64,000 nucleotides of DNA from Aeromicrobium sp. Sec7.5. Lineage in GTDB: Bacteria > Actinomycetota > Actinomycetes > Propionibacteriales > Nocardioidaceae. Each line of letters starts with the position of its first letter. The stretch's first letter is position 1. The notes under the pieces are model-generated. The model was not told the DNA's origin. It made no database searches and was given only the letters and a program-made list of their open reading frames with translations. The stretch covers positions 186,001-250,000 of the forward strand of contig NZ_JBAJIJ010000002.1 in NCBI RefSeq assembly GCF_036867135.1. The letters run 5' to 3'. A program made the position numbers and the translations under genes. Positions 17,756 through 26,703 of this stretch are shown piece by piece.

Positions 17756-20269
17756 TCACTCCGAGCTGCCGGCCTCGACCGCGAGGGGCTCGGAGCCCTC
17801 GGCCAGCTCGAGATCGGCCTTGGCCGTGCCCACGAAGGTGAACGTGGCCTCGGGGCCCTCGCCCTCGGCGTCGACCAGCACGATCTGTCCCGGACGCAGC
17901 TCGCCGAACAGCATCTTCTCGGCCATCGCGTCCTCGATCTCGCGCTGCACCGTGCGGCGCAGCGGACGCGCGCCCAGCACCGGGTCGAAGCCACGCTTGG
18001 CCAGCAGGTCCTTCGCGGCCGGCGTCAGCTCGATGCCCATGTCCCGGTCCAGCAGGCGCTTCTCGAGCGAGGCGATCATCATGTCGACCATCGAGGCGAT
18101 CTGCTCGCGCGTCAGCGGCGGGAACACGACGACCTCGTCGACACGGTTCAGGAACTCGGGGCGGAAGTGCTGCTTGAGCTCCTCCGACACCTTCGCCTTC
18201 ATCTTCAGGTACGACCCCTCGACGTCATCGGCCTGGCCGAAGCCCAGGCTCACGCCCTTGGCGATGTCGCGGGTACCGAGGTTGGTCGTCATGATGATGA
18301 CGGTGTTCTTGAAGTCGACGAGTCGGCCCTGACTGTCGGTCATGTGGCCTTCCTCGAGGATCTGCAGGAGCGAGTTGAAGATGTCGGGGTGGGCCTTCTC
18401 GACCTCGTCGAACAGCACCACGCTGAACGGCTTGCGCCGCACCTTCTCGGTGAGCTGGCCGCCCTCTTCGTACCCGACGTAGCCGGGAGGCGCGCCGAAC
18501 AGGCGCGCGACCGTGTGCTTCTCGGAGTACTCGCTCATGTCGAGCTGGATCAGCGCGTCCTCGTCACCGAACAGGAACTCCGCGAGCGTCTTGGACAGCC
18601 AGGTCTTGCCGACGCCCGAGGGGCCGGCGAAGATGAACGATCCGCCGGGACGGCGCGGATCCTTCAGGCCGGCACGCGTGCGACGGATGGCCCGGGACAG
18701 GGCCTTGATGGCCTCGTCCTGACCGATGACGCGCTTGTGCAGGTGCTCCTCCATGTTGAGGAGTCGGCTCGACTCCTCCTCGGTGAGCTTGAAGATCGGG
18801 ATGCCGGTGGCGAGCGCCAGGACCTCGGCCACGAGCTCCTCGTCGACGACCGCGACGGCGTCCATGTCGCCGGCCTTCCACTGCTTCTCACGCTCGGCCT
18901 TGGCCGCGATGAGCTTCTTCTCCTCGTCGCGCAGGGAGGCAGCGGCCTCGAAGTCCTGCGAGTCGATCGCGCCCTCCTTGCGGCGGCGGACGTCGGCGAT
19001 CTGGTCGTCGAAGTCCTTGAGGACCGGCGGCGCCGTCATGCGACGGATGCGCAGGCGCGAGCCCGCCTCGTCGATGAGGTCGATCGCCTTGTCCGGGAGG
19101 AACCGGTCGGTGACGTAGCGGTCGGCCAGGTTGGCCGCCGCGACGAGTGCCTCGTCGGTGATCGTGACGCGGTGGTGCGCCTCGTAGCGGTCGCGCAGGC
19201 CCTTGAGCATCTCGATCGTGTGCGCGACCGAGGGCTCCGGCACCTGGATGGGCTGGAACCGGCGCTCGAGCGCGGCGTCCTTCTCGAAGTGCTTGCGGAA
19301 CTCGTCGAGCGTCGTGGCACCGATGGTCTGCAGCTCACCGCGGGCCAGCATCGGCTTGAGGATGCTGGCGGCGTCGATCGCGCCCTCGGCGGCACCCGCA
19401 CCCACGAGGGTGTGGATCTCGTCGATGAACAGGATGATGTCGCCGCGGGTGCGGATCTCCTTGAGGACCTTCTTCAGGCGCTCCTCGAAGTCACCGCGGT
19501 AGCGCGAGCCGGCCACGAGCGCGCCGAGGTCGAGCGTGTAGATCTGCTTGTCCTTGAGCGTCTCGGGGACGTCGCCACGGATGATGTCCTGGGCGAGGCC
19601 CTCGACGACCGTGGTCTTGCCGACGCCGGGCTCGCCGATCAGCACGGGGTTGTTCTTGGTGCGGCGCGACAGGACCTGCATGACCCGCTCGATCTGGGTC
19701 TCGCGACCGATGACCGGGTCGAGCTTGCCCTCGCGGGCCGCCTGCGTGAGGTTGCGGCCGAACTGGTCGAGGACCGTCGAACCCTGCGGGGCCGACTCCT
19801 GGGGGGCGCCGGCGGTCTCGGCCTCCTTGCCCTGGAAGCCCTGGACGAGCTGGATGACCTGCTGGCGCACGCGGTTGAGGTCGGCGCCCAGCTTCACGAG
19901 GACCTGGGCGGCGACGCCCTCGCCCTCGCGGATCAGGCCGAGCAGGATGTGCTCGGTGCCGATGTAGTTGTGACCGAGCTGCAGCGCCTCGCGCAGGGAC
20001 AGCTCGAGCACCTTCTTGGCGCGCGGCGTGAAGGGGATGTGGCCGCTGGGGGCCTGCTGGCCCTGGCCGATGATGTCCTCGACCTGCGCGCGCACGGCCT
20101 CGAGCGAGATGTCGAGGCTCTCGAGAGCCTTGGCGGCGACGCCCTCGCCCTCGTGGATCAGGCCCAGGAGGATGTGCTCGGTGCCGATGTAGTTGTGGCT
20201 GAGCATGCGCGCTTCCTCCTGCGCAAGCACGACCACACGACGGGCCCGATCGGTAAATCTTTCGAACAT
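17756..20269 (-). CDS. clpC: ATP-dependent Clp protease ATPase subunit ClpC
   Basis: 837 aa. Begins [20 protein letters not shown]. Order: double Clp_N repeat (1-145), AAA+ domain 1 with Walker [10 protein letters not shown], a UVR/middle domain ([15 protein letters not shown]), and AAA+ domain 2 with GPSGVGKTW. It unfolds substrates for ClpP1P2 and is essential in mycobacteria. The ATG at 20269 has GGAGGGA five bases upstream. A ClgR-type operator lies about 110 bases upstream (20381-20398). Its mycobacterial neighbour lsr2 is not here; a PTS locus follows instead. Confidence 0.97.
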   Translation of the reverse strand: MFERFTDRARRVVVLAQEEARMLSHNYIGTEHILLGLIHEGEGVAAKALESLDISLEAVRAQVEDIIGQGQQAPSGHIPFTPRAKKVLELSLREALQLGHNYIGTEHILLGLIREGEGVAAQVLVKLGADLNRVRQQVIQLVQGFQGKEAETAGAPQESAPQGSTVLDQFGRNLTQAAREGKLDPVIGRETQIERVMQVLSRRTKNNPVLIGEPGVGKTTVVEGLAQDIIRGDVPETLKDKQIYTLDLGALVAGSRYRGDFEERLKKVLKEIRTRGDIILFIDEIHTLVGAGAAEGAIDAASILKPMLARGELQTIGATTLDEFRKHFEKDAALERRFQPIQVPEPSVAHTIEMLKGLRDRYEAHHRVTITDEALVAAANLADRYVTDRFLPDKAIDLIDEAGSRLRIRRMTAPPVLKDFDDQIADVRRRKEGAIDSQDFEAAASLRDEEKKLIAAKAEREKQWKAGDMDAVAVVDEELVAEVLALATGIPIFKLTEEESSRLLNMEEHLHKRVIGQDEAIKALSRAIRRTRAGLKDPRRPGGSFIFAGPSGVGKTWLSKTLAEFLFGDEDALIQLDMSEYSEKHTVARLFGAPPGYVGYEEGGQLTEKVRRKPFSVVLFDEVEKAHPDIFNSLLQILEEGHMTDSQGRLVDFKNTVIIMTTNLGTRDIAKGVSLGFGQADDVEGSYLKMKAKVSEELKQHFRPEFLNRVDEVVVFPPLTREQIASMVDMMIASLEKRLLDRDMGIELTPAAKDLLAKRGFDPVLGARPLRRTVQREIEDAMAEKMLFGELRPGQIVLVDAEGEGPEATFTFVGTAKADLELAEGSEPLAVEAGSSE

Positions 20270-20380
20270 GGCGTCCCTCCCGGTGTTGGGCTGTCCGCCC
20301 AGTCTACGGGCGGACAGGTCCTGTGCAGACTGCTGTCCGCACACCTAGATAACTGGACCACGGGGGCCGGTGTTCCCCGC

Positions 20381-20398
20381 GTTCGCTCTCGGCGTACA
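20381..20398 (-). promoter_or_regulatory. ClgR-type operator upstream of clpC
   Basis: On the minus strand TGTACGCCGAGAGCGAAC fits the published corynebacterial ClgR consensus WNNWCGCYNANRGCGWWS at every position. ClgR activates clp genes in actinomycetes. It lies 112-129 bases upstream of the clpC start, upstream of a candidate -10 region (TTATCT, about 20347-20352). The clgR gene itself is outside the window. Confidence 0.75.
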
Positions 20399-20404
20399 GC
20401 GGCG

Positions 20405-20438
20405 CCCCGGGACGGTCGTCGTGACGACCGCCCCGGGG
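20405..20438 (-). terminator. Long hairpin terminator after ptsH
   Basis: CCCCGG/CCGGGG plus CGGTCGTC/GACGACCG form a two-part stem of 14 bp with a 2-by-2 internal loop and a tiny apical loop, 16 bases beyond the ptsH stop. It insulates clpC and its ClgR site from the fru operon. Confidence 0.8.
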
Positions 20439-20454
20439 CCCCGCTGCGGCCCGG

Positions 20455-20712
20455 TCAGGCGTCGAGGTCGGCCTCGACGAGGTCGGCGATCGCGGTGAGC
20501 GCGCCCTCGTCGTCGGACTCGACCGTGACGCTGTCGCCCTTGGCGGCTCCGAGCGTCATGATGAGCAGCGCCGAGCCGGCGTCGACCGGCTCGCCGCCCT
20601 CGGTCGCCAGGGTCACCGGGGCCGACTGGGCGGCAGCGGCCGCTGCGATGGTGGCGGCCGGGCGGGCGTGCAGGCCGACGGCGGATCCGACGGTCACGGT
20701 CTTGCTGGGCAT
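20455..20712 (-). CDS. ptsH: PTS phosphocarrier protein HPr
   Basis: 85 aa, the standard HPr size: MPSKTVTVGSAVGLHARPAAT carries the phosphorylated His in the GLHARPA motif, and GSALLIMTLGA is the regulatory-site region. It passes phosphate from EI (ptsI, 24752) to the fructose EII (fruA). ATG 20712 with GGAG five bases upstream; the gene is the last of fruR-fruK-fruA-ptsH, 28 bases after fruA. Confidence 0.95.
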   Translation of the reverse strand: MPSKTVTVGSAVGLHARPAATIAAAAAAQSAPVTLATEGGEPVDAGSALLIMTLGAAKGDSVTVESDDEGALTAIADLVEADLDA

Positions 20713-20740
20713 GGTGTCTCCTTCTGCGGGGCGTCGGCCG

Positions 20741-22792
20741 TCAGGCGTTCGCGGGGGCGGTCTCGTGCTCGTACGCGAAGGCACCCTCGGTGCGGTCGCG
20801 TCCGATCTGCTTCAGGGCGGTCACAGACAGCGCGCCCACGAGCGTACCCACGACGATGGCGGCGAAGAACCAGATCACCTGGTCGATCGCGAAGAACACG
20901 AACACACCACCGTGGGGCGCGGCGGAGGTGACTCCGGCGGCCATGGAGATGGCGCCGGCCGTGGCCGAGCCGAGCATCATCGACGGGATCACCCGCAACG
21001 GGTCGGCCGCGGCGAACGGGATCGCGCCCTCCGAGATGAAGGCGGCGCCCAGGAGCCACGCCGACTTGCCGTTCTCCCGCTCGGACTGCGTGTAGAGGCG
21101 GGGGCGGAGGGCCGTCGACAGCGCCATGGCCAACGGGGGCACCATGCCGGCGATCATGACGGCGGCCATGATCTTGACCTCCGTGCCGCCGTTCGCGATC
21201 GCGTCCGCGGTCAGGCCGGTCGTGGCGAAGACGTACGCCGCCTTGTTGACCGGACCGCCGAGGTCGACCGCCATCATCAGGCCGAGGATCGCGCCGAGCA
21301 GCACGATCGAGCCACCCGAGAGGCCGTTGAGCCAGTTCTCCAGACCCTGCGAGGCGTCGGCGATCGGACGGCCCACCACGAGGAGCATGAGGAAGCCGAC
21401 GACGGTGATCGTGATCAGCGGGATGATCACCACGGGCATGAGCCCGGCGAGCCAGCGAGGAGCAGGCCGCTTGGCGATCCAGCCGGCCAGGAGGCCCGCG
21501 AGCAGACCACCGACGATGCCGCCGAGGAATCCGGCGCCGATCTCGTTGGCCAGCAGGCCCATCACGAAGCCGGGAGCGATGCCCGGGCGGTCGGCGATCG
21601 CGTAGGCGATGTAGCCCGCCAGAGCGGGCACCAGGAAGCTGAAGGCCCAGCCGCCGAGCACGTTGAACAGCGACCCGACGTAGGTCAGCAGCGCACTGCC
21701 GAACAGGGCGTGCTCACCCGCCGGCGGCAGGTTCGTCAGCGAGAAGTCGTCGAACACGGCCCGCGCCGGGTCGCCGTTGTACTCGTAGCCCGCCAGCAGG
21801 AATCCGATCGCGATCAGCAGGCCGCCTCCGGCGACGAACGGGATCATGTAGCTCACGCCGGTCAGGAGCCACTGGCGCAGCCTCAGGCCGATGCCGCCCC
21901 CCTCGGTCTCGTCGGTCGTGGTCTCGACCGAGCCGCCCACGCGGCGGGCCTTCGGGTCGGTCGCGGCCTTGCGGGCCTCGGCGAGCATCGTCGACGGCTC
22001 GTTGATCGCGCGCTTCACGCCACTGACGACGACGGGCTTGCCGGCGAAGCGACCCTCGTTCTTGACGCCGACGTCGGTCGCGAAGATCACGGCGTCGGCG
22101 GCGGCGATCGTGGCTGGGCTGAGCGGCGTGCTGCCGGAGGAGCCCTGCGTCTCGACCTGGAGGTCGATGCCCTCGTCGACCGCGGCCTGCGCGAGCGAGT
22201 CGGCGGCCATGTAGGTGTGCGCGATGCCGGTGGGGCAGGCGGTCACCGCCACGACCTTGAACCCGTCGCTGGGGGCTGCGGCGTGCTTCGGCTCGGCGGC
22301 GGCGGGTGACGCGGACGGGGTGGCCGCGCCGGCTCCCTCCGCGGGCGCGACCACACCGTCGACCAGGGCGACGACCTCGTCGGCCGTGGTGGCCGAGCGG
22401 AGGGCGTCGGTGAACTCGGCGCGGACGAGCGCCCGAGCGAGCGACGACAAGAGTTTGAGGTGCGCGGTTCCGGCACCGTCCGGGGCCGCGATCATGAAGA
22501 CGAGGTCGGCCGGGCCGTCGGGCGCACCGAAGTCGGCCTTCGGCGAGAGTCGGGCGAAGGCCAGCGTCGGCTCCGTGACGGAGGTCGACCGGCAGTGCGG
22601 GATGGCGATGCCGCCCGGCAGCCCTGTGGCGGACTGGGCCTCACGCGCGAGCGCGTCGCCCGTGAGGCCGTCCGCCTCGGTGGCGCGACCGGCGGCGGCG
22701 ACGGTGGCCGCGAGTCGGGCGATGACGTCGGATGCCTGGGATCCGAGGTCGGCGTCGAGGCTGACCAGGTCTGCGGTGATGAGTGATGACAT
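20741..22792 (-). CDS. fruA: Fructose-specific PTS enzyme IIABC
   Basis: 683 aa fusion. The IIA domain (1-150) has GIAIPHCRS with the active-site His66. After an Ala/Pro linker, the IIB domain (about 175-275) has VAVTACPTGIAHTYMAADS with the active-site Cys. The IIC membrane domain (about 310-665) has about nine or ten helices and GFVMGLLANEIGAGFLGGI. It transports and phosphorylates fructose to fructose-1-phosphate, the substrate of the next gene upstream, fruK. It starts nine bases after the fruK stop. Confidence 0.96.
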   Translation of the reverse strand: MSSLITADLVSLDADLGSQASDVIARLAATVAAAGRATEADGLTGDALAREAQSATGLPGGIAIPHCRSTSVTEPTLAFARLSPKADFGAPDGPADLVFMIAAPDGAGTAHLKLLSSLARALVRAEFTDALRSATTADEVVALVDGVVAPAEGAGAATPSASPAAAEPKHAAAPSDGFKVVAVTACPTGIAHTYMAADSLAQAAVDEGIDLQVETQGSSGSTPLSPATIAAADAVIFATDVGVKNEGRFAGKPVVVSGVKRAINEPSTMLAEARKAATDPKARRVGGSVETTTDETEGGGIGLRLRQWLLTGVSYMIPFVAGGGLLIAIGFLLAGYEYNGDPARAVFDDFSLTNLPPAGEHALFGSALLTYVGSLFNVLGGWAFSFLVPALAGYIAYAIADRPGIAPGFVMGLLANEIGAGFLGGIVGGLLAGLLAGWIAKRPAPRWLAGLMPVVIIPLITITVVGFLMLLVVGRPIADASQGLENWLNGLSGGSIVLLGAILGLMMAVDLGGPVNKAAYVFATTGLTADAIANGGTEVKIMAAVMIAGMVPPLAMALSTALRPRLYTQSERENGKSAWLLGAAFISEGAIPFAAADPLRVIPSMMLGSATAGAISMAAGVTSAAPHGGVFVFFAIDQVIWFFAAIVVGTLVGALSVTALKQIGRDRTEGAFAYEHETAPANA

Positions 22793-22801
22793 GACTGTCC
22801 T

Positions 22802-23818
22802 TCAGGGATGCTGCGGGGTGGGGGTGGTGAACAGCTCGCGGACGTGCGGCGCCTCGAGGGCGTCGACGTCCGACGGACGTGGGGGCGTGGAGCCCGGGAG
22901 GGCAGCGGCGGCACTGCCGTGGAGGACGGCACTGACGAGCGCTGAGGGCCCGTCGGCACCGCGGGTGTCGGCGAGGAGGTAGCCCGCCAGCGCCGAGTCG
23001 CCGGCGCCGACCGTGGAGACGGGGCGGATGCGGGGCGACGGCGCGAACCAGGTGCCGTCCGCCGTGGCGAGCACAGCACCGGCGCCGCCGAGGGTCAGCA
23101 GCACGGCGCCAGGACCGCGGTCGGCGCGCAGGCGCTGCGCGAGCTCACCCGCGAGGTGCGGGTCGGACTCCACCTCGTCGGCGTCGCCGCCCACGAGCTC
23201 GACGAGCTCCTGCGCGTTCGGCTTGACCAGGTCGGGGGCGTGCGCGGCGTCGGCCAGCACGGCGGCGAGCGGCTCGCCCGACGTGTCGACGGCGACCCGC
23301 GCCCCGACCTCGTGGAGCCGGCCGGTGAGGTCGCGGTACCAGTGGCCCGGCACCCCCGGCGGCAACGAGCCGCAGAGCGCGACCCAGCTGGCCCCGGAAG
23401 CGCTCGACATCACGGTGCGGACGAGGAGCTCCAGGTCGGCGGGGCCGAGCTCGGCCCCGGGCGCGTTGAGCTTCGTCGTGGTGCCGTCGGGCTCGGCGAG
23501 CGTCAGGTTGACCCGGACGCGCGATGCGAGGGGCGAGACCACATGGTGCAAGCCGGTCTCCCGAACCGCCGCGACGAAGGAGTCGTGGTCGCCGGCGGGA
23601 AAGACCGCCATGACCGACTCGCCCGCACCGTGGATCGCGCGGGCCACGTTGACGCCCTTGCCGCCGGGCTGGTCCACCGGCGTTCCGGTTCGCACCACGG
23701 CGCCCCGGTCGAGCGGGGCGTCCAAGGCGATGAGCCGGTCGATCGCCGGGCTGGCGGTGACGGTGACGATCCGGTGCGGGGCGGTCGTGCCCGGGGCGGT
23801 CGTACGTCGTGCGTTCAT
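22802..23818 (-). CDS. fruK: 1-Phosphofructokinase
   Basis: 338 aa PfkB-family kinase: GGKGVNVARAIHGAG is the sugar-binding signature, VDTSGEPLAA is mid-domain, and STVGAGDSALAGYL near residue 270 holds the anion hole and catalytic Asp. It turns fructose-1-phosphate into fructose-1,6-bisphosphate. The start ATG overlaps the fruR stop (ATGA, 23815-23818), so the two genes are translationally coupled. Confidence 0.95.
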   Translation of the reverse strand: MNARRTTAPGTTAPHRIVTVTASPAIDRLIALDAPLDRGAVVRTGTPVDQPGGKGVNVARAIHGAGESVMAVFPAGDHDSFVAAVRETGLHHVVSPLASRVRVNLTLAEPDGTTTKLNAPGAELGPADLELLVRTVMSSASGASWVALCGSLPPGVPGHWYRDLTGRLHEVGARVAVDTSGEPLAAVLADAAHAPDLVKPNAQELVELVGGDADEVESDPHLAGELAQRLRADRGPGAVLLTLGGAGAVLATADGTWFAPSPRIRPVSTVGAGDSALAGYLLADTRGADGPSALVSAVLHGSAAAALPGSTPPRPSDVDALEAPHVRELFTTPTPQHP

Positions 23819-24582
23819 GCGAGCACCACCTCGATGCCGGCTTCGCGCAGACGCGCGACCGCGTCGGCGGGCGCGGAGTCGTCGGTCACGAGCACGTCGA
23901 CGTCCTCGAGCGCGGCGAACGTGACGACGAAGTCCGTGTCGAGCTTCGTGGCGTCGGCCAGCACCACGGTGCGCCGGGCGGCCGTCACGACGGCGCGCTT
24001 GACGGCGGCCTCCGCGAAGTCGGCGGTGGTCAGGCCACGCTCCGGCGAGATGCCGTTCGCGCCGACGAAGGCGACGTCGGCGCCGACCTGCCCGTAGGCC
24101 TCGACCGTGCCGGAGCCGACCGCTGCGCCCGTGGCGTCGCGGACGTGGCCGCCGAGCACGTGGAGGTCGATCGATGCCGACCGAGCGAGCTGGGCGGCGG
24201 TCACGACGCCGTGGGTGATCGCAACCAGGGGCAGGTCGGTCGGCAGGTGGTCGGCGAGCGCGGCGGTCGAGGTGCCGGCATCGACGATGATGCTGCCGCC
24301 AGCATCGGGGAGGTAGGCGAGCGCGGCGATGGCGATCGCCTGCTTCTGGCCGGACTGGCGGTTCTCGCGCTCGACCAGGTCGAGCTCGACGGCCTGCACC
24401 GACGTCCGCGCGACGGCGCCGCCGTGGACCCGGCGGGCCACCCCGTGCCGCTCCAGGGCGGCCAGGTCGCGCCGGACGGTCTCGCCGGAGACACCGAACT
24501 CCCGGGCGGCGTCGGGGACGCTCACCCGACCGTCGGCGCGGAGCTTGCGCGCCAGGGCGGTCCGTCGTTCGGATGCGTACAC
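23815..24582 (-). CDS. fruR: DeoR-family fructose operon repressor
   Basis: 255 aa from the GTG at 24582, preceded by AAGGA. The N-terminal DeoR helix-turn-helix is VSVPDAAREFGVSGETVRRDL. The effector domain is the sugar-phosphate-binding DeoRC fold: SIIVDAGTSTAALADHL and FVGANGISPERGLTT. It probably responds to fructose-1-phosphate or fructose-1,6-bisphosphate and controls its own operon and divergent ptsI through the repeats at 24631-24670 (inference). Confidence 0.9.
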   Translation of the reverse strand: MYASERRTALARKLRADGRVSVPDAAREFGVSGETVRRDLAALERHGVARRVHGGAVARTSVQAVELDLVERENRQSGQKQAIAIAALAYLPDAGGSIIVDAGTSTAALADHLPTDLPLVAITHGVVTAAQLARSASIDLHVLGGHVRDATGAAVGSGTVEAYGQVGADVAFVGANGISPERGLTTADFAEAAVKRAVVTAARRTVVLADATKLDTDFVVTFAALEDVDVLVTDDSAPADAVARLREAGIEVVLA

Positions 24583-24630
24583 CGGTGTTCCTTCCGTCCG
24601 GCCACCCGATCCACCCACCGGATCGGCGGA

Positions 24631-24670
24631 TGTGGATTCGTGTGGATTTCTGTTGCTTTGTGTTGTTCTA
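24631..24670. promoter_or_regulatory. Four 10-bp phased direct repeats, candidate FruR operator
   Basis: Consecutive decamers TGTGGATTCG, TGTGGATTTC, TGTTGCTTTG and TGTTGTTCTA share TGTKGNT at an exact 10-bp period, so all units face one side of the helix. They are T-rich against GC-rich surroundings and lie between fruR and ptsI. DeoR-family repressors often bind direct repeats. The ptsI -35 lies inside the third unit. Confidence 0.7.
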
Positions 24671-24681
24671 CGCGTTAACGT
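24653..24681 (+). promoter_or_regulatory. Candidate ptsI promoter
   Basis: TTGCTT (24653-24658), a 17-bp spacer and TAACGT (24676-24681), overlapping the decamer repeats. It would give a leader of about 65 nt before the ptsI ATG. Confidence 0.5.
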
Positions 24682-24751
24682 GGCGTCACGTCAAGCGCAT
24701 GGGCGAAAAAGTCCTCGCGAACATGTCGCCTCGGTCACGGTCAGGAGTGAG

Positions 24752-26404
24752 ATGAGCACCACCGGTACCCCCGTCGTCCCCGGTGTCGGAGCCGGCCCGG
24801 TCGTCCGTCCCGGCGCCCGCGCCGAGGCGCCGGCCGACGAGGTCTTCGTCGACAGCGATGCCACGGTCGCAGCCTTCACGGCGGCTGCCGCCACCGTCGC
24901 CGAGCGGCTCACCGCCCGCGCCGGCCACGCGTCCGGCGCCGCCTCCGAGGTGCTGCAGGCCACCGCAGCCATGGCAGCCGACCGAGGTCTCGCGACCTTC
25001 GTCGGCAAGCACGCCGATGCCACCGGACCTGCCACCGCCACCACGCGAGCCGTCGCCGACCTGGCCGCGATGTTCACCGCCGCGGGCGGACTGATGGCCG
25101 AGCGCGTGACCGACCTGCACGACGTCCGCGATCGCGTGGTCGCCGAGCTGCTCGGTGTGCCGGAGCCCGGGGTGCCCGAGCCCGAGCAGCCGTCGGTGCT
25201 GTTCGCCGACGACCTCGCCCCCGCCGACACGGCCGGGCTGGACCCGGACCGCATCGTGGCCATCGCGATCCGCCTCGGCGGCACCACGAGCCACACCGCG
25301 ATCATCGCGCGCCAGCTCGGCATCCCGTGCGTCGTGGGCATCGCCGACCTCCCCCTCGACCTGGACGCCGACGCCGGCGCGACGGCCCTCGTCGACGGCA
25401 CGACCGGCGAGGTCGTGCTCGATCCCGACCCGTCCGACGTCGAGACGCGGCGCGCGGCCGACCTCGAGCGACGCACCGCGGGTGCCGCCTGGACCGGCCC
25501 CGGCAGCACGGCCGACGGTCATGGCGTCCAGGTGCTGGCCAACGTGCAGGACGGACCGGGCGCCCGGCGTGCCGCGGAGCAGCCGATCGAGGGATTCGGC
25601 CTCTACCGGACCGAGCTCAGCTTCCTCGACCGCGGCACCGAGCCGACGGTCGAGGAACAGACTGCGATCTACCGCGAGGTCTTCGCCGCCGTGCAGCCCG
25701 GCCAGAAGGTCGTGGTCCGCACCCTCGACGCCGGCTCCGACAAGCCGCTGCAGTTCGCCGACATGGGCGACGAGCCCAACCCGGCCCTCGGGGTGCGGGG
25801 CCTGCGGATCGCGGAGTCACGGCCCGAGCTGCTCGACCACCAGCTCGATGCCGTCGCCCTGGCCGCGACCGACAGCGAGGCCGAGGTGTGGGTCATGGCA
25901 CCCATGGTCTCGGTCACGCCCGAGGCCGTTGCCCTCGCCGAACGGATCCACGCCCGCGGTCTCCGGGCCGGGGTCATGATCGAGACGCCGTCGGCCGCCC
26001 TCCTGGCCGATCGCATCCTCGAGCACGTCGACTTCGTCTCGATCGGTACCAACGACCTGAGCCAGTACACGTTCGCCGCCGACCGCATGTCGTCGGCACT
26101 GGCCCACCTGACCGATCCGTGGCAGCCGGCCCTCTTGATGCTGATCGAGCAGGTCGCGGCCGCCGGTCTCCGGGCCGGCAAGCCCGTCGGCGTCTGCGGC
26201 GAGGCCGCGGCCGACCCGATGCTCGCGTGCGTGCTCGTCGGTCTCGGGGTCACGTCGCTCTCGTGCGCCGCCACCGCGGTTCGAGCCGTCGGCGCGCAGG
26301 TGGGAGCAGTCACGTTCGACCAGTGCCGCGCCGCCGCGCACGCCGCCCTGCTGGCCGACACCCCCGACGCCGCCCGCACCGCCGCCCGCGACGCCCTCGC
26401 CTGA
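24752..26404 (+). CDS. ptsI: PTS enzyme I (phosphoenolpyruvate-protein phosphotransferase)
   Basis: 550 aa. The HPr-binding helical domain (about 30-150) is followed by the phospho-His domain (GGTTSHTAIIARQLGIPC, active-site His), and a PEP-binding TIM barrel with FGLYRTELSFLDRG, RTLDAGSDKPL, VSIGTNDLSQYTFAADR and GVCGEAAADP (active-site Cys). It starts the PTS phosphate chain. It is divergent from fruR across the operator. The ATG at 24752 follows AGGAG, whereas the frame extended further upstream overlaps fruR and is not credible. Confidence 0.96.
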   Translation: MSTTGTPVVPGVGAGPVVRPGARAEAPADEVFVDSDATVAAFTAAAATVAERLTARAGHASGAASEVLQATAAMAADRGLATFVGKHADATGPATATTRAVADLAAMFTAAGGLMAERVTDLHDVRDRVVAELLGVPEPGVPEPEQPSVLFADDLAPADTAGLDPDRIVAIAIRLGGTTSHTAIIARQLGIPCVVGIADLPLDLDADAGATALVDGTTGEVVLDPDPSDVETRRAADLERRTAGAAWTGPGSTADGHGVQVLANVQDGPGARRAAEQPIEGFGLYRTELSFLDRGTEPTVEEQTAIYREVFAAVQPGQKVVVRTLDAGSDKPLQFADMGDEPNPALGVRGLRIAESRPELLDHQLDAVALAATDSEAEVWVMAPMVSVTPEAVALAERIHARGLRAGVMIETPSAALLADRILEHVDFVSIGTNDLSQYTFAADRMSSALAHLTDPWQPALLMLIEQVAAAGLRAGKPVGVCGEAAADPMLACVLVGLGVTSLSCAATAVRAVGAQVGAVTFDQCRAAAHAALLADTPDAARTAARDALA

Positions 26405-26444
26405 GGTCGCCTGATTCAGCCAACCTCCCTCGGTCCTGACCGAA

Positions 26445-26669
26445 AAGCGGCCACGGACCACAGGCTTCGGGCCCCCGAGTGCGGCATCTGACGGAGCGGC
26501 GGGCGGTGAGTTAGCGACCTCACTCCCGACCCGGCGGCGTGTCAGCGACCTGTCGGGCACATTTTGAGGTCGCTGACTCACCGCTACCCGCTGTGAAGGG
26601 TCGCTATCTCACCGCCCGAGGTCGAGGACCCGGAAGAACGGGCCATCGGTTCTTGGTCCGTGGCCGCTT
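26445..26669. repeat. Intergenic inverted-repeat cluster, family B, between ptsI and lysS
   Basis: The 299-base gap between convergent ptsI and lysS has no gene. Its outer arms are a perfect 16-bp inverted repeat, AAGCGGCCACGGACCA (26445-26460) and its complement (26654-26669). Inside are copies of a 20-bp unit GCGGTGAGTTAGCGACCTCA: forward 26503-26522, inverted 26565-26584 (one mismatch), inverted and diverged 26598-26617, and a degenerate forward copy near 26533-26552. The first 11 bases of the unit, GGGCGGTGAGT, are shared with family A. Confidence 0.85.
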
Positions 26670-26703
26670 GTCGCCAGCCCACGGCCGCGGTCAGCTGACC
26701 GCC

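Noticed and set aside
17663..22309. Uninterrupted 1548-codon plus-strand frame opposite clpC, ptsH and fruA
   Set aside because: Its translation is low-complexity (Arg/Gly/Ala/Asp runs) and mirrors third-position GC bias of the true genes on the other strand; no domain is recognisable.
26405..26703. Short frames within the ptsI-lysS gap
   Set aside because: They run through the inverted repeats and lack starts with ribosome-binding sites; the repeats explain the sequence.
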